Shown here piece by piece: positions 1-8,911 of a stretch of DNA of 64,000 nt. The position numbers were made by a program, and so were the translations under genes. The notes beneath the pieces are model-generated. The model was not told the origin of the DNA. It saw only the letters and a list, made by a program, of their open reading frames with translations, and ran no database searches. This stretch comes from VXYL01 sp965199945. GTDB lineage: Bacteria > Pseudomonadota > Gammaproteobacteria > Pseudomonadales > Azotimanducaceae. Positions within the stretch are counted from its first letter, which is position 1. Every line of letters starts with the position of its first letter. Location of the stretch: positions 1,116,001-1,180,000 of the forward strand of contig OZ241354.1 of NCBI GenBank assembly GCA_965199945.1, read 5' to 3'.

Positions 1-747
1 GTGCCGGTAGAAGTAGGCCAGAGTCAGCCGCAGGCCAGGCGTCTTCTTGGGGAACGCGCCGTGCCACAAGGCGCCGTGAAAGACGATGAGCGAGCCGCGC
101 GGACACTCCACCGCAATCGCGTCCGCGACGCCCTCCAGCGGCTGCGGCTGGCGTTTGCGCCGATGCGAGCCAGGCACGCACGCGAACGCGCCGCCTTCCT
201 TGGTGTAGTCCGTGAGGCACCAGTTGCAGTTGGCGTTCAGCGCGTTGTCGCCCCACGGCAGCGGTATGCCGGCTTGGTCGGCGTGCAGGCCCAAGGAGTC
301 GCCGTAGCCTTCGCCCGCCCACTTGACGAAGCAGTTGTGCGAGCTGAAGCGGGCAGGGCTGTGCGCGGCATCGTCGGTGCCGAACAGGTGATCGATGATG
401 GCCGTCGCCACGGGATTCACCGCAAGATCGCGGAACACGCGGTGGTAGGTGCATAGCTGCATCAACTGGAACTGGCTCGGTTCGGCACCGGAGATGCGCT
501 CCAGGAAGCCGCGGAATTCGCCGTAGTCGAGCGGGCGCTCCGGGCCATCCTCCACCGAGAACTTGCAGCCCACAAGCTCTTCGGACTTGCCGAGCAGCCG
601 CATCACCAGCTCGTCGATCATCGAATCCGACACGCCCGTGACCTCCGGCGGCACCACCGCGTAGCCCTGTTCGTGGAGCTGCTCGAAATACGGCGCCAGG
701 TCGGGGCCGCAGCGAGGGACAGAGGGATGATTGGCGGAGCGATTCAT
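1..747 (-). CDS. Phytanoyl-CoA dioxygenase (PhyH) family protein, 3' end beyond window edge
   Basis: Reading leftwards from ATG at 747 gives 249 open codons that run off the window at position 1, so the C-terminus is missing. The protein looks like a non-haem Fe(II)/2-oxoglutarate dioxygenase of the PhyH family. The first two iron ligands fit LHADQ (H155, D157), the distal histidine fits LWHGA (H229), and R240 in GLRLT fits the 2-oxoglutarate-binding arginine. Sequence between them (CNWCLTDYTKEGGAFACVPGSH) is the usual PhyH core with the 'GSH' turn. It is divergent from the ATPase gene starting at 838. Substrate cannot be inferred; PhyH-like enzymes hydroxylate many small molecules. This is one of three PhyH-like genes in the window, and they are not close copies of each other. 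Confidence 0.85.
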   Translation of the reverse strand, partial: MNRSANHPSVPRCGPDLAPYFEQLHEQGYAVVPPEVTGVSDSMIDELVMRLLGKSEELVGCKFSVEDGPERPLDYGEFRGFLERISGAEPSQFQLMQLCTYHRVFRDLAVNPVATAIIDHLFGTDDAAHSPARFSSHNCFVKWAGEGYGDSLGLHADQAGIPLPWGDNALNANCNWCLTDYTKEGGAFACVPGSHRRKRQPQPLEGVADAIAVECPRGSLIVFHGALWHGAFPKKTPGLRLTLAYFYRH

Positions 748-837
748 CTATTCGCCTTCCGAGAATCAGTGGTCAACAGTATGCACCACAATCGGCGTTG
801 CGGCTTCGCCTCGGCGCAAGCGTGTATGCTCGAACGG

Positions 838-2013
838 ATGGGTGCTCCGCAGCAGCACATGGAACTTGGCACGCAACGCGACGCGCCGCCGCACTTCGCC
901 GGCCGAAGCATGGAGTTGGCGACGCTGAACCGGCGCTTGGATGCGCTGTGCGCCAGTGCCAGCGCGGAGGCGGGCATCTCTCTGGTCACCGGCGTGCAGG
1001 GGGTCGGCAAGACGCATCTGGGGCTCAAGTTCGCCCGCGACGCGACCAAGCGGGAAGGCGCTCGACGGGTGTTCTGGAAGAGCATGTTGCCCGACACGCT
1101 GGCGGCGGACGATGCCGTCGTCTTCATGGCGATCATGCGGGCGCTTGGCAGCGAGTCCATTGGACGGAAGGTCGCCGACTTGGATGCGAAGGCGACGGCC
1201 GTCGGCGGCGGGCTGGGTATTGCGAAAGCGAACGTCTCGCTGGATCGCGCCCGCAAGACGCATGACTTGGCCGAGCTGCTCAGCGACTCGGTGGCCGCCG
1301 GCGCGTGGAACGGCAAAGCCCTCGTCGTCACCATCGACGAACTGCAAACCGTGTCCTCGGCTGGCATGGGTGCGCTACGCGTGCTGCACCAAGGCGTGCC
1401 GGGCTGTCCGCTGATGGTGCTTGGCATCGGCTTGCAGCACACGCCGGAAGTCCTCTCGAATCCGCAAGGAACCGCCGGCATTTCAAGGGTGGCGGAAGAG
1501 TTCAACCTCGGACCGCTGTCGGCCGCGGATACGTTCGAGGCCATCTACGACGGCCTGCTGGCACTCGGACACGACGTCCCAGAGCCATGCGCCAAGAAGC
1601 TGGCAGAAGCATCCATGGGCTTCCCGCAGCACGTCCACGGCTATCTGGCCGGCGCCTGCGAAGCGATTTCGCGTCATGGCCGTCTGACGAAAGGCGCACC
1701 CTTGACCGAGGCCATTGCCATCGGCGACAAGGCGCGGGTCGCGTACTACGAGGGGCGCTTGCGGCTCATGTCCAACAGCAGGGCCATGCTGGCAGTGATC
1801 GCGGCAATGGCCCAATGCGCCAACGACGGCCTGGACATCGACACCGCGACGAAGGCGCTAGACGATGCCTCGTTCGACGGCGCCAGCGTCGTGCGCGAGG
1901 CCATCGAACACGGCGTCCTCACCAGAAACGCCCGCTCGGAACTCTCCTTCGGCATTCCGTCTTTCCATGCGTATATGGAGGATTGGATGCGGGAGGCGGG
2001 ACGGCGAAAGTAG
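838..2013 (+). CDS. Stand-alone AAA/STAND-type ATPase, paralogue of the gene at 5844
   Basis: A 391-residue P-loop ATPase. Walker A is TGVQGVGKT (51-59) and Walker B is VVTIDELQ with D167/E168. The rest is alpha-helical, with a likely winged-helix C-terminus. ATG 838 was chosen over upstream ATGs because the protein then aligns from the first residues with the second ATPase at 5844: both have a short leader, then APPHFAGR and later 'SMGFPQHVHGY'. No membrane segment or fused effector domain is visible. The neighbours (PhyH gene divergent, HSDR_N gene convergent with a 5-bp gap) give no function. Related orphan ATPases are usually described only as ATP-binding proteins; a role as regulator or defence switch is speculation. 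Confidence 0.8.
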   Translation: MGAPQQHMELGTQRDAPPHFAGRSMELATLNRRLDALCASASAEAGISLVTGVQGVGKTHLGLKFARDATKREGARRVFWKSMLPDTLAADDAVVFMAIMRALGSESIGRKVADLDAKATAVGGGLGIAKANVSLDRARKTHDLAELLSDSVAAGAWNGKALVVTIDELQTVSSAGMGALRVLHQGVPGCPLMVLGIGLQHTPEVLSNPQGTAGISRVAEEFNLGPLSAADTFEAIYDGLLALGHDVPEPCAKKLAEASMGFPQHVHGYLAGACEAISRHGRLTKGAPLTEAIAIGDKARVAYYEGRLRLMSNSRAMLAVIAAMAQCANDGLDIDTATKALDDASFDGASVVREAIEHGVLTRNARSELSFGIPSFHAYMEDWMREAGRRK

Positions 2014-2018
2014 GGTAG

Positions 2019-2939
2019 CTAACTGAGTTCGACGTGAACCGTGTTGGGATCGACCTCGCATGACTCCAGTAGTTGCCTAGCCTTCGCAAAGTGTTGTTTT
2101 GCATTGGCATGCGCGTCAATCCAGTGGCCCCGGACCTCTTTGGGTTGTGAAAAAGGTGGAGCATCTCGGTTCGTTCTCTTCTTGTACAACAAAGTAACGC
2201 CTTGCGCTGTTTGCACGGGAAGCCGTGTCACATGGTTGTGGTCGATTAGCCACTCCGCTGTCGCGGCCTGGATTCTCCACCATCGGTCGGACACATCCTT
2301 CGTTTCGCCGTCGGGGAAGATCAAGCAACGAGGCTTGTCCATGCCTTGCGTGTATGCTCTGGGAAGTGGTGTGCCACTGGCCGTATGTTGACGAACATCG
2401 GAAGGAGTGGTATTGCGCGAGACATCTATTTCAGCGGGCCGTCCATGCAGATTCGGCTGCGTTGTCTTTCCCTTGAAATTGCCCGGCCACAACCAGAAAA
2501 GATCCATAATACTACGCACCTCCTTCTTAACGGTGAAGTTCAACATTTGCCTGTCTCTGAGCTCCCCTTCGCCCATGAGGGCATAGCCATGCCAATGATT
2601 GCCGTCTGTAACTAGGAAGTGCGGACATCCAACCTGATAGCAGTACGTAATCGCTTGGTTGGTTGCGCGGTCGTCTAGGGCCAGCGCCTCCCCGAAGCGT
2701 TTCGCCTCAACGACCAAGCAAATCCTTTTGTCTTGCAACATGGCGTAATCGAGTCTCTTTCCTGTGTCAGTTGTATACTCTGTCCTAACCTGAGCGGGGT
2801 CGGACAAACGCCAACCAAGTGCGTTCAGCAGTGGGTCGATCAAGGCGTATCTGGTCGTAGATTCGTTCAAGATGTCCCGGTGCGTATCGATGCACGTTGC
2901 CAAGTCGTCCACAAGCTCGCTGAGTTCGTCAAGCCACAT
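2019..2939 (-). CDS. Orphan HSDR_N-type restriction endonuclease domain protein
   Basis: A 306-residue protein. Its first ~150 residues resemble the N-terminal nuclease domain of type I restriction subunit R (HSDR_N): a long helix, then DPLLNALGW, and a PD-(D/E)XK-like core with RLDYAML (D), a following strand, and CLVVEAKRFG (E and K). The family uses this core to cut DNA. The helicase motor of HsdR is absent, and no hsdM or hsdS lies in the window. The C-terminal half (RWWRIQAATAEWLIDHNH) is not recognised. Base composition looks lower in G+C than the flanks, which suggests acquisition by transfer. It could be a remnant, or a solitary nuclease working with the convergent ATPase at 838-2013. 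Confidence 0.75.
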   Translation of the reverse strand: MWLDELSELVDDLATCIDTHRDILNESTTRYALIDPLLNALGWRLSDPAQVRTEYTTDTGKRLDYAMLQDKRICLVVEAKRFGEALALDDRATNQAITYCYQVGCPHFLVTDGNHWHGYALMGEGELRDRQMLNFTVKKEVRSIMDLFWLWPGNFKGKTTQPNLHGRPAEIDVSRNTTPSDVRQHTASGTPLPRAYTQGMDKPRCLIFPDGETKDVSDRWWRIQAATAEWLIDHNHVTRLPVQTAQGVTLLYKKRTNRDAPPFSQPKEVRGHWIDAHANAKQHFAKARQLLESCEVDPNTVHVELS

Positions 2940-2971
2940 AAGTCTCTCCGCGTAATCGCCAAATGATCGGG

Positions 2972-3616
2972 TTACTGTAACACGAGACCTGTAACGGCCG
3001 CCAACTCCCGAATCGCCTGCTCGTCCGTCACCACCTTGATGGTCGTCATCCCCATCGCCCGGGCCGGCTTCAAGTTGATGCCGAGGTCGTCCAGCAACAC
3101 CGCTCGCGCTGGCGCAACGCCAAGCCGTTCGCAGGCGATTTCGTAGATGCGCGGTTGCGGTTTCCGCACGCCTTCAACGCTGGATTCCACGATCACATCG
3201 AACATCGCCATCACCTTGGCGGCCTGTTCCGCACGGTGGTCGCTTGTGGCCATCGCGGGGCCGTCTCCGGCTTTCTTCATGTTGTTGGTGATGCAGCCGA
3301 CCTTGTAGTGCTTCTTGCATTCGGCGAGCGCGGCGATCATGCGCGGGCGGAACTCGCCGGAGAGCAGTTCCAGCACGTCCTTGCCGCGCACGCTGTGGCC
3401 GAGTGCCTCGGCTTCTTGGCGGAACTCGTGGTCGAATCCGTCCGCGTCGATCACGGAAGACTCGAACCTTGCCCAGGCATTGGCGTTCGGGTTGGTGGAG
3501 TTGATGGTGCGGATGAAGTCCTTGGGCAGCCCACGGGCCGTCTCGAACCGTGCGAAGGCCTCGAACGGACTGGTCGTGAAGACGCCGCCGAAGTCCCACA
3601 GGATGGCCTCGATCAT
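2972..3616 (-). CDS. HAD-superfamily hydrolase (epoxide-hydrolase N-terminal phosphatase type)
   Basis: A 214-residue haloacid-dehalogenase-fold hydrolase. Motif I is ILWDFGGVFTTSP near the N-terminus, where the second catalytic aspartate is replaced by glycine. Motif II lies at CITNNM, and the C-terminal motifs are GVRKPQPRIYEIACERLG (lysine) and AVLLDDLGINLKPA (acidic pair). This layout is typical of the HAD-IA group related to the N-terminal domain of soluble epoxide hydrolase. The DFGG variant may lower phosphatase activity, as in that domain. The start ATG at 3616 overlaps the stop of the alpha/beta hydrolase by four bases (ATGA), so the two are translationally coupled. It is the last gene of a three-gene operon with 3613-4413 and 4413-5687. 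Confidence 0.88.
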   Translation of the reverse strand: MIEAILWDFGGVFTTSPFEAFARFETARGLPKDFIRTINSTNPNANAWARFESSVIDADGFDHEFRQEAEALGHSVRGKDVLELLSGEFRPRMIAALAECKKHYKVGCITNNMKKAGDGPAMATSDHRAEQAAKVMAMFDVIVESSVEGVRKPQPRIYEIACERLGVAPARAVLLDDLGINLKPARAMGMTTIKVVTDEQAIRELAAVTGLVLQ

Positions 3617-4413
3617 GGTGCCTGATCCGCCAAGAACGCATTGATCTCCCGCGCCAACGCCTCCGGCGCATCGAGTTCCGGCAGGTGGCCGGATTCCGCA
3701 ATGGTCGCAGTGCGCACCGGCCCGGCCAACGCGTCGGCGAAGCGTTGGTTGTAGGAGGCCGGCAACACGCGGTCTTTTTCGCCCCGCAGCAGCAGCGTTG
3801 GGTGATGGACCCGATGCAGGCGCTTGAGGACGCCGGTGTCGCCGAAGGGGAAGAGCAACCGGGCCGCGGCTTCCATGGCGCGGGTTTGCATCACTTGCCA
3901 GTCGATGGCCTCTGCGCCTTCTGGCACTTCCCATGTGCGCTTCCAGTTCTCCGGGTTCTCGCACACCAGGTTGGGGATGGAGTCCGGCCCTGGCACTTGC
4001 GCCCAGATATCTGCGGCGGGGTCTTGGGCGTCGAAGCAGCCGAAGGGGGCGATCAGCACCAGCCGGTTCACGGTGTTGCCGGCGATGGCGGCTACCTCCG
4101 CTGCCAACGCGCCGCCGACGGAACTGCCGATCAGGTCTACGCGCTCTTCGTCCAACGCTTCCATCGTCTCCACGGCGTGGACGATCCAGTCGAGCAGGCT
4201 GTCCAAGTGGCGGAAGTTCTCGGTGCCGGGAAAGCCCGGCAGCGAGGGGACGATGATGCGCCGGGTTGTCGCCAGTTCGTCGAGGAAGGGCAGCCATTTG
4301 GGCAGCCCGCCGATGCCGGCGAAGAACACCGCTGGCGGAACGCTCGGGTTGCTTCCCGCTTCCCAAACGCGAACCGGCTGGCCGCCGACGGTGACGGCGC
4401 GTTCGCTTGGCAT
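3613..4413 (-). CDS. Alpha/beta-fold hydrolase
   Basis: A 266-residue alpha/beta hydrolase. The nucleophile elbow is LIGSSVGGALA, with serine in G-S-S-x-G. The acid is likely the aspartate in LLLRGEKDRVLP, and the histidine is in AESGHLPELDAPE near the C-terminus. The oxyanion region is FFAGIGGLPKW. The family hydrolyses esters, epoxides, C-C bonds or haloalkanes; nothing here fixes the substrate. The gene begins within the last base of the luciferase-like gene stop (TGATG) and ends by overlapping the HAD gene, so all three probably form one mRNA. The combination of flavin oxidoreductase, hydrolase and HAD suggests oxidative breakdown of one small molecule (inference). Confidence 0.9.
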   Translation of the reverse strand: MPSERAVTVGGQPVRVWEAGSNPSVPPAVFFAGIGGLPKWLPFLDELATTRRIIVPSLPGFPGTENFRHLDSLLDWIVHAVETMEALDEERVDLIGSSVGGALAAEVAAIAGNTVNRLVLIAPFGCFDAQDPAADIWAQVPGPDSIPNLVCENPENWKRTWEVPEGAEAIDWQVMQTRAMEAAARLLFPFGDTGVLKRLHRVHHPTLLLRGEKDRVLPASYNQRFADALAGPVRTATIAESGHLPELDAPEALAREINAFLADQAP

Positions 4414-5687
4414 CAGGCCGCCTTGGCGGCAGCGCTCGAGCGCGGCGTGGCGCGTTCCGCCAAGGGCTTCGGCCACCAGTCGTCCTGCCACTGGTCGTCG
4501 AACAGGTCCTTGATCTGCGGCAGCACCTTCTCCGCGTACAGGCGGGTGTTGTACTTGGCGAGATCGGTGCTCATGTTGCCGAACTGGCACAGCAGCATCA
4601 GATGGCCGACGTTCAAGTTCACGCACACTTCGCGGATGCGCTCCGCCACTTGGTCCGGATCGCCGGCGATGACGTAGCCGAGATCGAGGATGTCCTTCCA
4701 GTCCCGCGCCGCGCCCATGCCGCCACGCGCGCCGGCCGGGGCCGAAGCGCTGCGCTGGGCGGCGAGCGCCACTTGGGACTGCACTTTGGCGCGGATGGTC
4801 GCTTCGGACTGGTAGCCGGCTGGCGATGCCCACTTCGGATTCACGTGCAGGCAGCGGCCGTAGAAGTATTCGGCCGGTTCCTTGTAGAGCTCCAGCGCTT
4901 CCTGTTCGGTTTCCCCAACGGCGACGAACTGCAGGAAGCCGGCGCGGTAGGGGTTGCGGTCCTTGCCGAGGCGATCCATCTCGTCCCAAAAGCCCTTCAT
5001 GGTGGCTTCGCCGGCCTTGTAGCCGAAGTAGGAGAGGTAGCTGTAGACGTAGTCCTTCTCCGCGCACCAGCGCCAGGTCTCCACCGAGCCGCCGCCGGGA
5101 ATCCACACCGGCGGATGCGGCTGCTGCACGGGCCGCGGCCACACGTTCACGTAGCGCAGCTGGTTGTAGCGCCCGTCGAAGGAGAACGTCTCCGGTTCCT
5201 GCCACGCCCGCATCACCAGATCGTGTGCTTCGTAGTAGCGGTCGCGCAGCTTGGAGGGGTTCTGGCCGTAGGCGAAGATGGTGTCCATGGGCGTGCCGAC
5301 CGGAAAGCCGGCGATCAGCCGCCCGCCGGACATGCAGTCCAGCATGGCGAACTCCTCGGCCACGCGCGTCGGCGGGTTGTAGAGCGCCAGCGAATTGCCC
5401 ATCACGCAGATGGCCGGCTTGGAGGTGCGGCGGGTGAGGGTGGAGGCGATGAGGTTCGGCGACGGCATCAGCCCGTAGCCGTTCTGGTGGTGTTCGTTGC
5501 AGCAGATGCCGTCGAAGCCCACCTCGCCGGCGTATTCCAGCTCGTCCAGGAACTCGTTGTAGTGGACGTGGACGCGCTCGGCGTCGAGCAGGCTGGCGTC
5601 GATGTCCACCCACACGGACGGGTGCGCGTCGCGGAAATCGTCCGGCAGGTCCTTGTACGGCATCAGATGAAACCAGAGGTTCTTCAA
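4413..5687 (-). CDS. LLM-class flavin-dependent oxidoreductase (luciferase-like)
   Basis: A 424-residue TIM-barrel protein of the bacterial-luciferase family, long for the class. The N-terminal strand is WFHLMPYKDLP. Family signatures include DGICCNEHHQNGYGLMPSP, EEFAMLDCMSGGR and WIPGGGSVETWRW. Such enzymes use FMNH2 or F420H2 to oxygenate or reduce substrates. The start codon is TTG at 5687, chosen because a strong Shine-Dalgarno sequence (aaggagc) lies eight bases upstream and no ATG fits. It is the first gene of an operon with the alpha/beta hydrolase and HAD genes. The C-terminus is alanine-rich and poorly conserved. Substrate unknown. Confidence 0.9.
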   Translation of the reverse strand: MKNLWFHLMPYKDLPDDFRDAHPSVWVDIDASLLDAERVHVHYNEFLDELEYAGEVGFDGICCNEHHQNGYGLMPSPNLIASTLTRRTSKPAICVMGNSLALYNPPTRVAEEFAMLDCMSGGRLIAGFPVGTPMDTIFAYGQNPSKLRDRYYEAHDLVMRAWQEPETFSFDGRYNQLRYVNVWPRPVQQPHPPVWIPGGGSVETWRWCAEKDYVYSYLSYFGYKAGEATMKGFWDEMDRLGKDRNPYRAGFLQFVAVGETEQEALELYKEPAEYFYGRCLHVNPKWASPAGYQSEATIRAKVQSQVALAAQRSASAPAGARGGMGAARDWKDILDLGYVIAGDPDQVAERIREVCVNLNVGHLMLLCQFGNMSTDLAKYNTRLYAEKVLPQIKDLFDDQWQDDWWPKPLAERATPRSSAAAKAA

Positions 5688-5843
5688 GAGCGTGCTCCTT
5701 CGGCTGGCGTGCGGGCATGGTAGCGCTTTGCGAGGCCGCTTTGGCAGGACGTGTTGGGGGGCGGGCGAACGGCACTGGCGGCCAGGGCGGGGCTACAATG
5801 CCGCTTCGAGGGCTGCATTCACGCCACGGGCATCGGTGGAGCC

Positions 5844-7034
5844 ATGCAAGCGACAGGGCTGTTGGGAACGGAGCGCAACGCGCCGCCGCACTTCGCCGGG
5901 CGCGCCGACGAGTTGGGGCAGCTCGCGGGCTACGCCGAGTACGTCTTCGGCAACGCCGATCCCAGCGGCGGCATCGTGCTGATCGACGGCGTGCCAGGTT
6001 CCGGCAAGACCCAGCTGCTGCGCCGGTTCGTCGAACGCCAGCAGGCCGGGGGCGGCGCCGGCGGCAAGGGCGTGCTGCACCTCGCCGTGACCACCGCCGA
6101 CATTCCCGAGGACGCCAAGAGCCTGATGTTCCTCATCGCCTCGGCCATGCCGCTCGGAAGACGCCGGGCCTTGGGCATCGTCGGCGAGCAGCGTCGGGCG
6201 AAATCGCTGTCGCTGACCGGCATCGGCAAGTTCGACTGGGACAATCCGACCGCGCCCGACCTGCCGATCACGGAAATGCTCCGCCTGAGCAAGGATTCCG
6301 GTTGGTGGCGGGAGCAGTCGATGGTCGTCAGCATCGACGAGATACAAACCATCGAACCGCCGGCGCGGAAGATGCTTCGCGTACTGCACGAAGGGCTGCA
6401 CGGGTGTCCGATTCTTGTGGCGTGCGCCGGCCTCTCGCACTCGGCCAAAGTGCTCGCCGACTCGCGGATCGATCCGCACACCATCTCGCGCTGCGCCCTG
6501 CGCTTGCGCCTGGGATCGCTCGACAGCGAGGACGCGCAGGAGGCCATCGTGCGGGGGCTTGCGAACCTTGGCGTGGAGTGTCCCGAAGACGTTGGCGAGA
6601 AGCTCGCAGCGGCGTCGATGGGGTTTCCGCAGCATGTTCACGGCTACATTGCCGGCGCGATGGCGGCGAGTGCCGAAACCGACGACGCATCCAGTGGCGC
6701 GTTCTTGGAGACGGCCTTGGCCCGCGGCGACGCGATTCGCAGCCAGTACTACGAGACGCGGCTGTCCGCGCTACGCGCGCCCAAGGGCATCGTCTACTAC
6801 CTCGCCGGCGCGATGGACGATGCCGGGAAGGGCGACGGAATGTACCTGCACGAGGCGGTAACGACGCTGGAACGCTTGCCCGCTGGCTACAACCCGGAGG
6901 GCTTGCCGCCGATGGCCGTGATCGACTCGGCCGTGGAAACAGGCGTGCTGGTCGAGGAAGCCGGGCGCTACTCGTTCGGCATTCCTTCCTTCTACGAACA
7001 CGCCCTGGCTGCGTATCGAACCATGACGGCGTGA
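5844..7034 (+). CDS. Stand-alone AAA/STAND-type ATPase, paralogue of the gene at 838
   Basis: A 396-residue P-loop ATPase with Walker A DGVPGSGKT (48-56) and Walker B MVVSIDEIQT (D165, E166). It aligns along its whole length with the ATPase at 838-2013. Shared stretches include APPHFAGR, KMLRVLHEGLHGCPILV against GALRVLHQGVPGCPLMV, ASMGFPQHVHGY, and SFGIPSF near the end. Start ATG 5844 is the one that matches the paralogue; a possible -10 element TACAAT lies at 5794-5799. Divergence between the two copies is considerable, so this is an old duplication or two separate acquisitions. No effector domain or partner gene is evident: the neighbours are metabolic (the LLM operon divergent, a desaturase convergent). 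Confidence 0.8.
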   Translation: MQATGLLGTERNAPPHFAGRADELGQLAGYAEYVFGNADPSGGIVLIDGVPGSGKTQLLRRFVERQQAGGGAGGKGVLHLAVTTADIPEDAKSLMFLIASAMPLGRRRALGIVGEQRRAKSLSLTGIGKFDWDNPTAPDLPITEMLRLSKDSGWWREQSMVVSIDEIQTIEPPARKMLRVLHEGLHGCPILVACAGLSHSAKVLADSRIDPHTISRCALRLRLGSLDSEDAQEAIVRGLANLGVECPEDVGEKLAAASMGFPQHVHGYIAGAMAASAETDDASSGAFLETALARGDAIRSQYYETRLSALRAPKGIVYYLAGAMDDAGKGDGMYLHEAVTTLERLPAGYNPEGLPPMAVIDSAVETGVLVEEAGRYSFGIPSFYEHALAAYRTMTA

Positions 7035-7084
7035 ATGGATCGCGCCGGCCGTCGAGTTCGGCCTCCGCGTCCAGCGCCGTTCCG

Positions 7085-8176
7085 CTACGTCGCCGATGGC
7101 TGTACGGCGGTCGGCACTGCGGGTACGAAGCGGTAGTCGGCGTCCGCCAGAAACCGCCGTTTCAACGCCAGCATCTCTTTCCACGTGGCCAGCAGGCCGT
7201 GCGGCGCCGGCGGCAGATCGTGCTCGATCGCCCGCCGCAGCTTCGGCAGGTTGTAGAACGGCACCGCGGGATACATGTGGTGTTCCAGGTGGTACTGCAT
7301 GTTCCAGTAGTAGAAGGCCGGCAGCCAGGAGCAGGTGAACGTGCGCGTGTTCATGCGGAAGTCCGGAATGTTCGAGTTCAGCCCGTAGTGCTGCGGCACG
7401 CCGCACAGGAAGCCCAGCCAGCCGCAGTAGAACGTGCCGAAGGTGTAGACCACCACGAGAAACCCGTTGCCGCTGGCGATGAACGCAAGCGCGATCAGGC
7501 CGTGGCCGACGAGCAGCGTGCGCGCCCAGTTGCGGTGCCTTCGCCGCAGGCGTTGATCCGAGGCCGGCAGCACATGCCGGTACCAATCGCCCCGAACGTC
7601 TCCCTTGGCGTGTCGCCAAACGACCTTCAGGCGCTGCCAAGTGGCTTGCGGATTCCACGCCAGCAGGCCAAGCCACACCCGCCACCGACGCAGACTGAAG
7701 CGAATGGGCAGCAGCACCTCGCCATCGTAGTCCGCATGGCAGGTGGCCTGGTGATGGATGGCGTGGCTTTGCTGATACCAGATGTAGTCCGACCAGCTGA
7801 TGAAGGCATAGAGCCGCTCGAAGAACACGTTCAACCGCCGCGACTTGAACACCGTGCGATGCTGCAACTCGTGAACGGCGATCAAGCCCATGAACGGCCC
7901 AATCGTCCCGTGGACGAACAGCGCCAGCACGAGCAGCGGCACGCTCCACGGCCAGTTGCCAGCGCCGATGTTCAGGTAGGCGAGGTAGGCCAATGCGCCG
8001 GTGGCAAAGAAGAGCCCCAAGTGGCACAGCGTCTGCGTCCAAGCCCGCAGATCGTCGCGCCGCATGAGCTCGGCCAGCAGACCCTTGTCGATGGGGCTGC
8101 GGTACCAGGAGATGCGGGGGTCGGGGGCGAAGGGGGAGTCGCCGATGTCTGCCGCTGTCTGCGTCGCTTGTGCCAT
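7085..8176 (-). CDS. Membrane fatty-acid desaturase
   Basis: A 363-residue di-iron membrane desaturase or hydroxylase. The three histidine boxes are VHELQH (102-106), SHAIHH (138-142) and YHLEHH (295-300), with hydrophobic segments at roughly 50-70, 78-100 and 225-255. The spacing and the third box match the family that inserts double bonds into acyl chains or oxidises sterol or carotenoid-like lipids at the inner membrane. The electron donor is not encoded nearby. It stands alone, convergent with the ATPase gene (50-bp gap), with a 222-bp spacer to the aspartic protease gene on the other strand. The exact lipid substrate and regiospecificity cannot be read from sequence. Confidence 0.93.
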   Translation of the reverse strand: MAQATQTAADIGDSPFAPDPRISWYRSPIDKGLLAELMRRDDLRAWTQTLCHLGLFFATGALAYLAYLNIGAGNWPWSVPLLVLALFVHGTIGPFMGLIAVHELQHRTVFKSRRLNVFFERLYAFISWSDYIWYQQSHAIHHQATCHADYDGEVLLPIRFSLRRWRVWLGLLAWNPQATWQRLKVVWRHAKGDVRGDWYRHVLPASDQRLRRRHRNWARTLLVGHGLIALAFIASGNGFLVVVYTFGTFYCGWLGFLCGVPQHYGLNSNIPDFRMNTRTFTCSWLPAFYYWNMQYHLEHHMYPAVPFYNLPKLRRAIEHDLPPAPHGLLATWKEMLALKRRFLADADYRFVPAVPTAVQPSAT

Positions 8177-8398
8177 CGGAATGCCGGTGGTCCGAGTCTC
8201 AAGAGCCTACCATGCGCTCGGAGAGACCACGGCAGGCGCGGACCTGTGACGGAAATGGCGGAAGGGTGTTGGGATGCCGTGGATTGCCGACGACGGGTGG
8301 GCAATGTCTGATTGTCCTGTAGGAAATCCGCCACGTGTCGTTCGCGGCGAAGTGGCAGGCCGTAGAATCAATCCTCATTTCCGATTCGGAGACCTTTG

Positions 8399-8773
8399 AT
8401 GGGCATTGTTCAAGTCACCGCCACGGTTCGCAATCCCGGGGCGCGGGAGCGTAGCTGGGACGGGTTGTTTCTGGTGGACACGGGGTCCACGGACTGCGTG
8501 GTGCCGGCGAGTGCGCTGCGCTCGATTGGCCTGGAGCCGAGGGGGCGGCGAAGCTACGAGCTGGCCGATGGCCGCCGTGAGGACGTGGACATCGCCGTCG
8601 CGGAGATCGAGTTCATGGGCGAGATCGTGGGCGCGACCGTCGGCTTCGGCGCGGAGGGCGTGGAGCCGATCCTCGGCGTCACGGCGTTGGAATCGGTGGG
8701 CATCGAGGTCGATCCGGCGTCGCAGACGCTCAAGCGCCGGCCGGCCGTGCGAATGAAGCGGCAGGCGGCGTGA
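8399..8773 (+). CDS. Clan AA retroviral-type aspartic protease
   Basis: A 124-residue single-domain aspartic protease. The active-site motif is FLVDTGSTDCVVP (D-T-G-S). The second half has the hydrophobic-hydrophobic-glycine signature in PILGVTALESVGIEVDP, as in bacterial clan AA (TIGR03698-like) proteins. Such proteins act as homodimers, each chain giving one aspartate. There is no signal peptide, so it is probably cytoplasmic. ATG 8399 was preferred over the in-frame TTG one codon earlier. The gene is isolated; the next gene starts 138 bp downstream. Substrate and partner are unknown, as for most members. Small stand-alone members of this family occur in many proteobacteria and cyanobacteria. 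Confidence 0.85.
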   Translation: MGIVQVTATVRNPGARERSWDGLFLVDTGSTDCVVPASALRSIGLEPRGRRSYELADGRREDVDIAVAEIEFMGEIVGATVGFGAEGVEPILGVTALESVGIEVDPASQTLKRRPAVRMKRQAA

Positions 8774-8911
8774 AAACCGCGCTGGCGGGTCTGCCTGCCG
8801 CTCGATTCCGCCGCAGGCGCCGCGAGCGATGCCATCGCGTCGCAGGCCGCGAATTGCGCGTAACATAGCCGTCTTCAAGAACCCCGCAACCGCCAAGGAG
8901 CCCAAGCGCGC

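Noticed and set aside
780..840. Short inverted repeat (TTGCG...CGCAA) upstream of the first ATPase, and AATGC...GCATT upstream of the second.
   Set aside because: Arms of only five bases with 12-base spacers are expected by chance; they do not resemble the palindromes at the other two ATPase loci.
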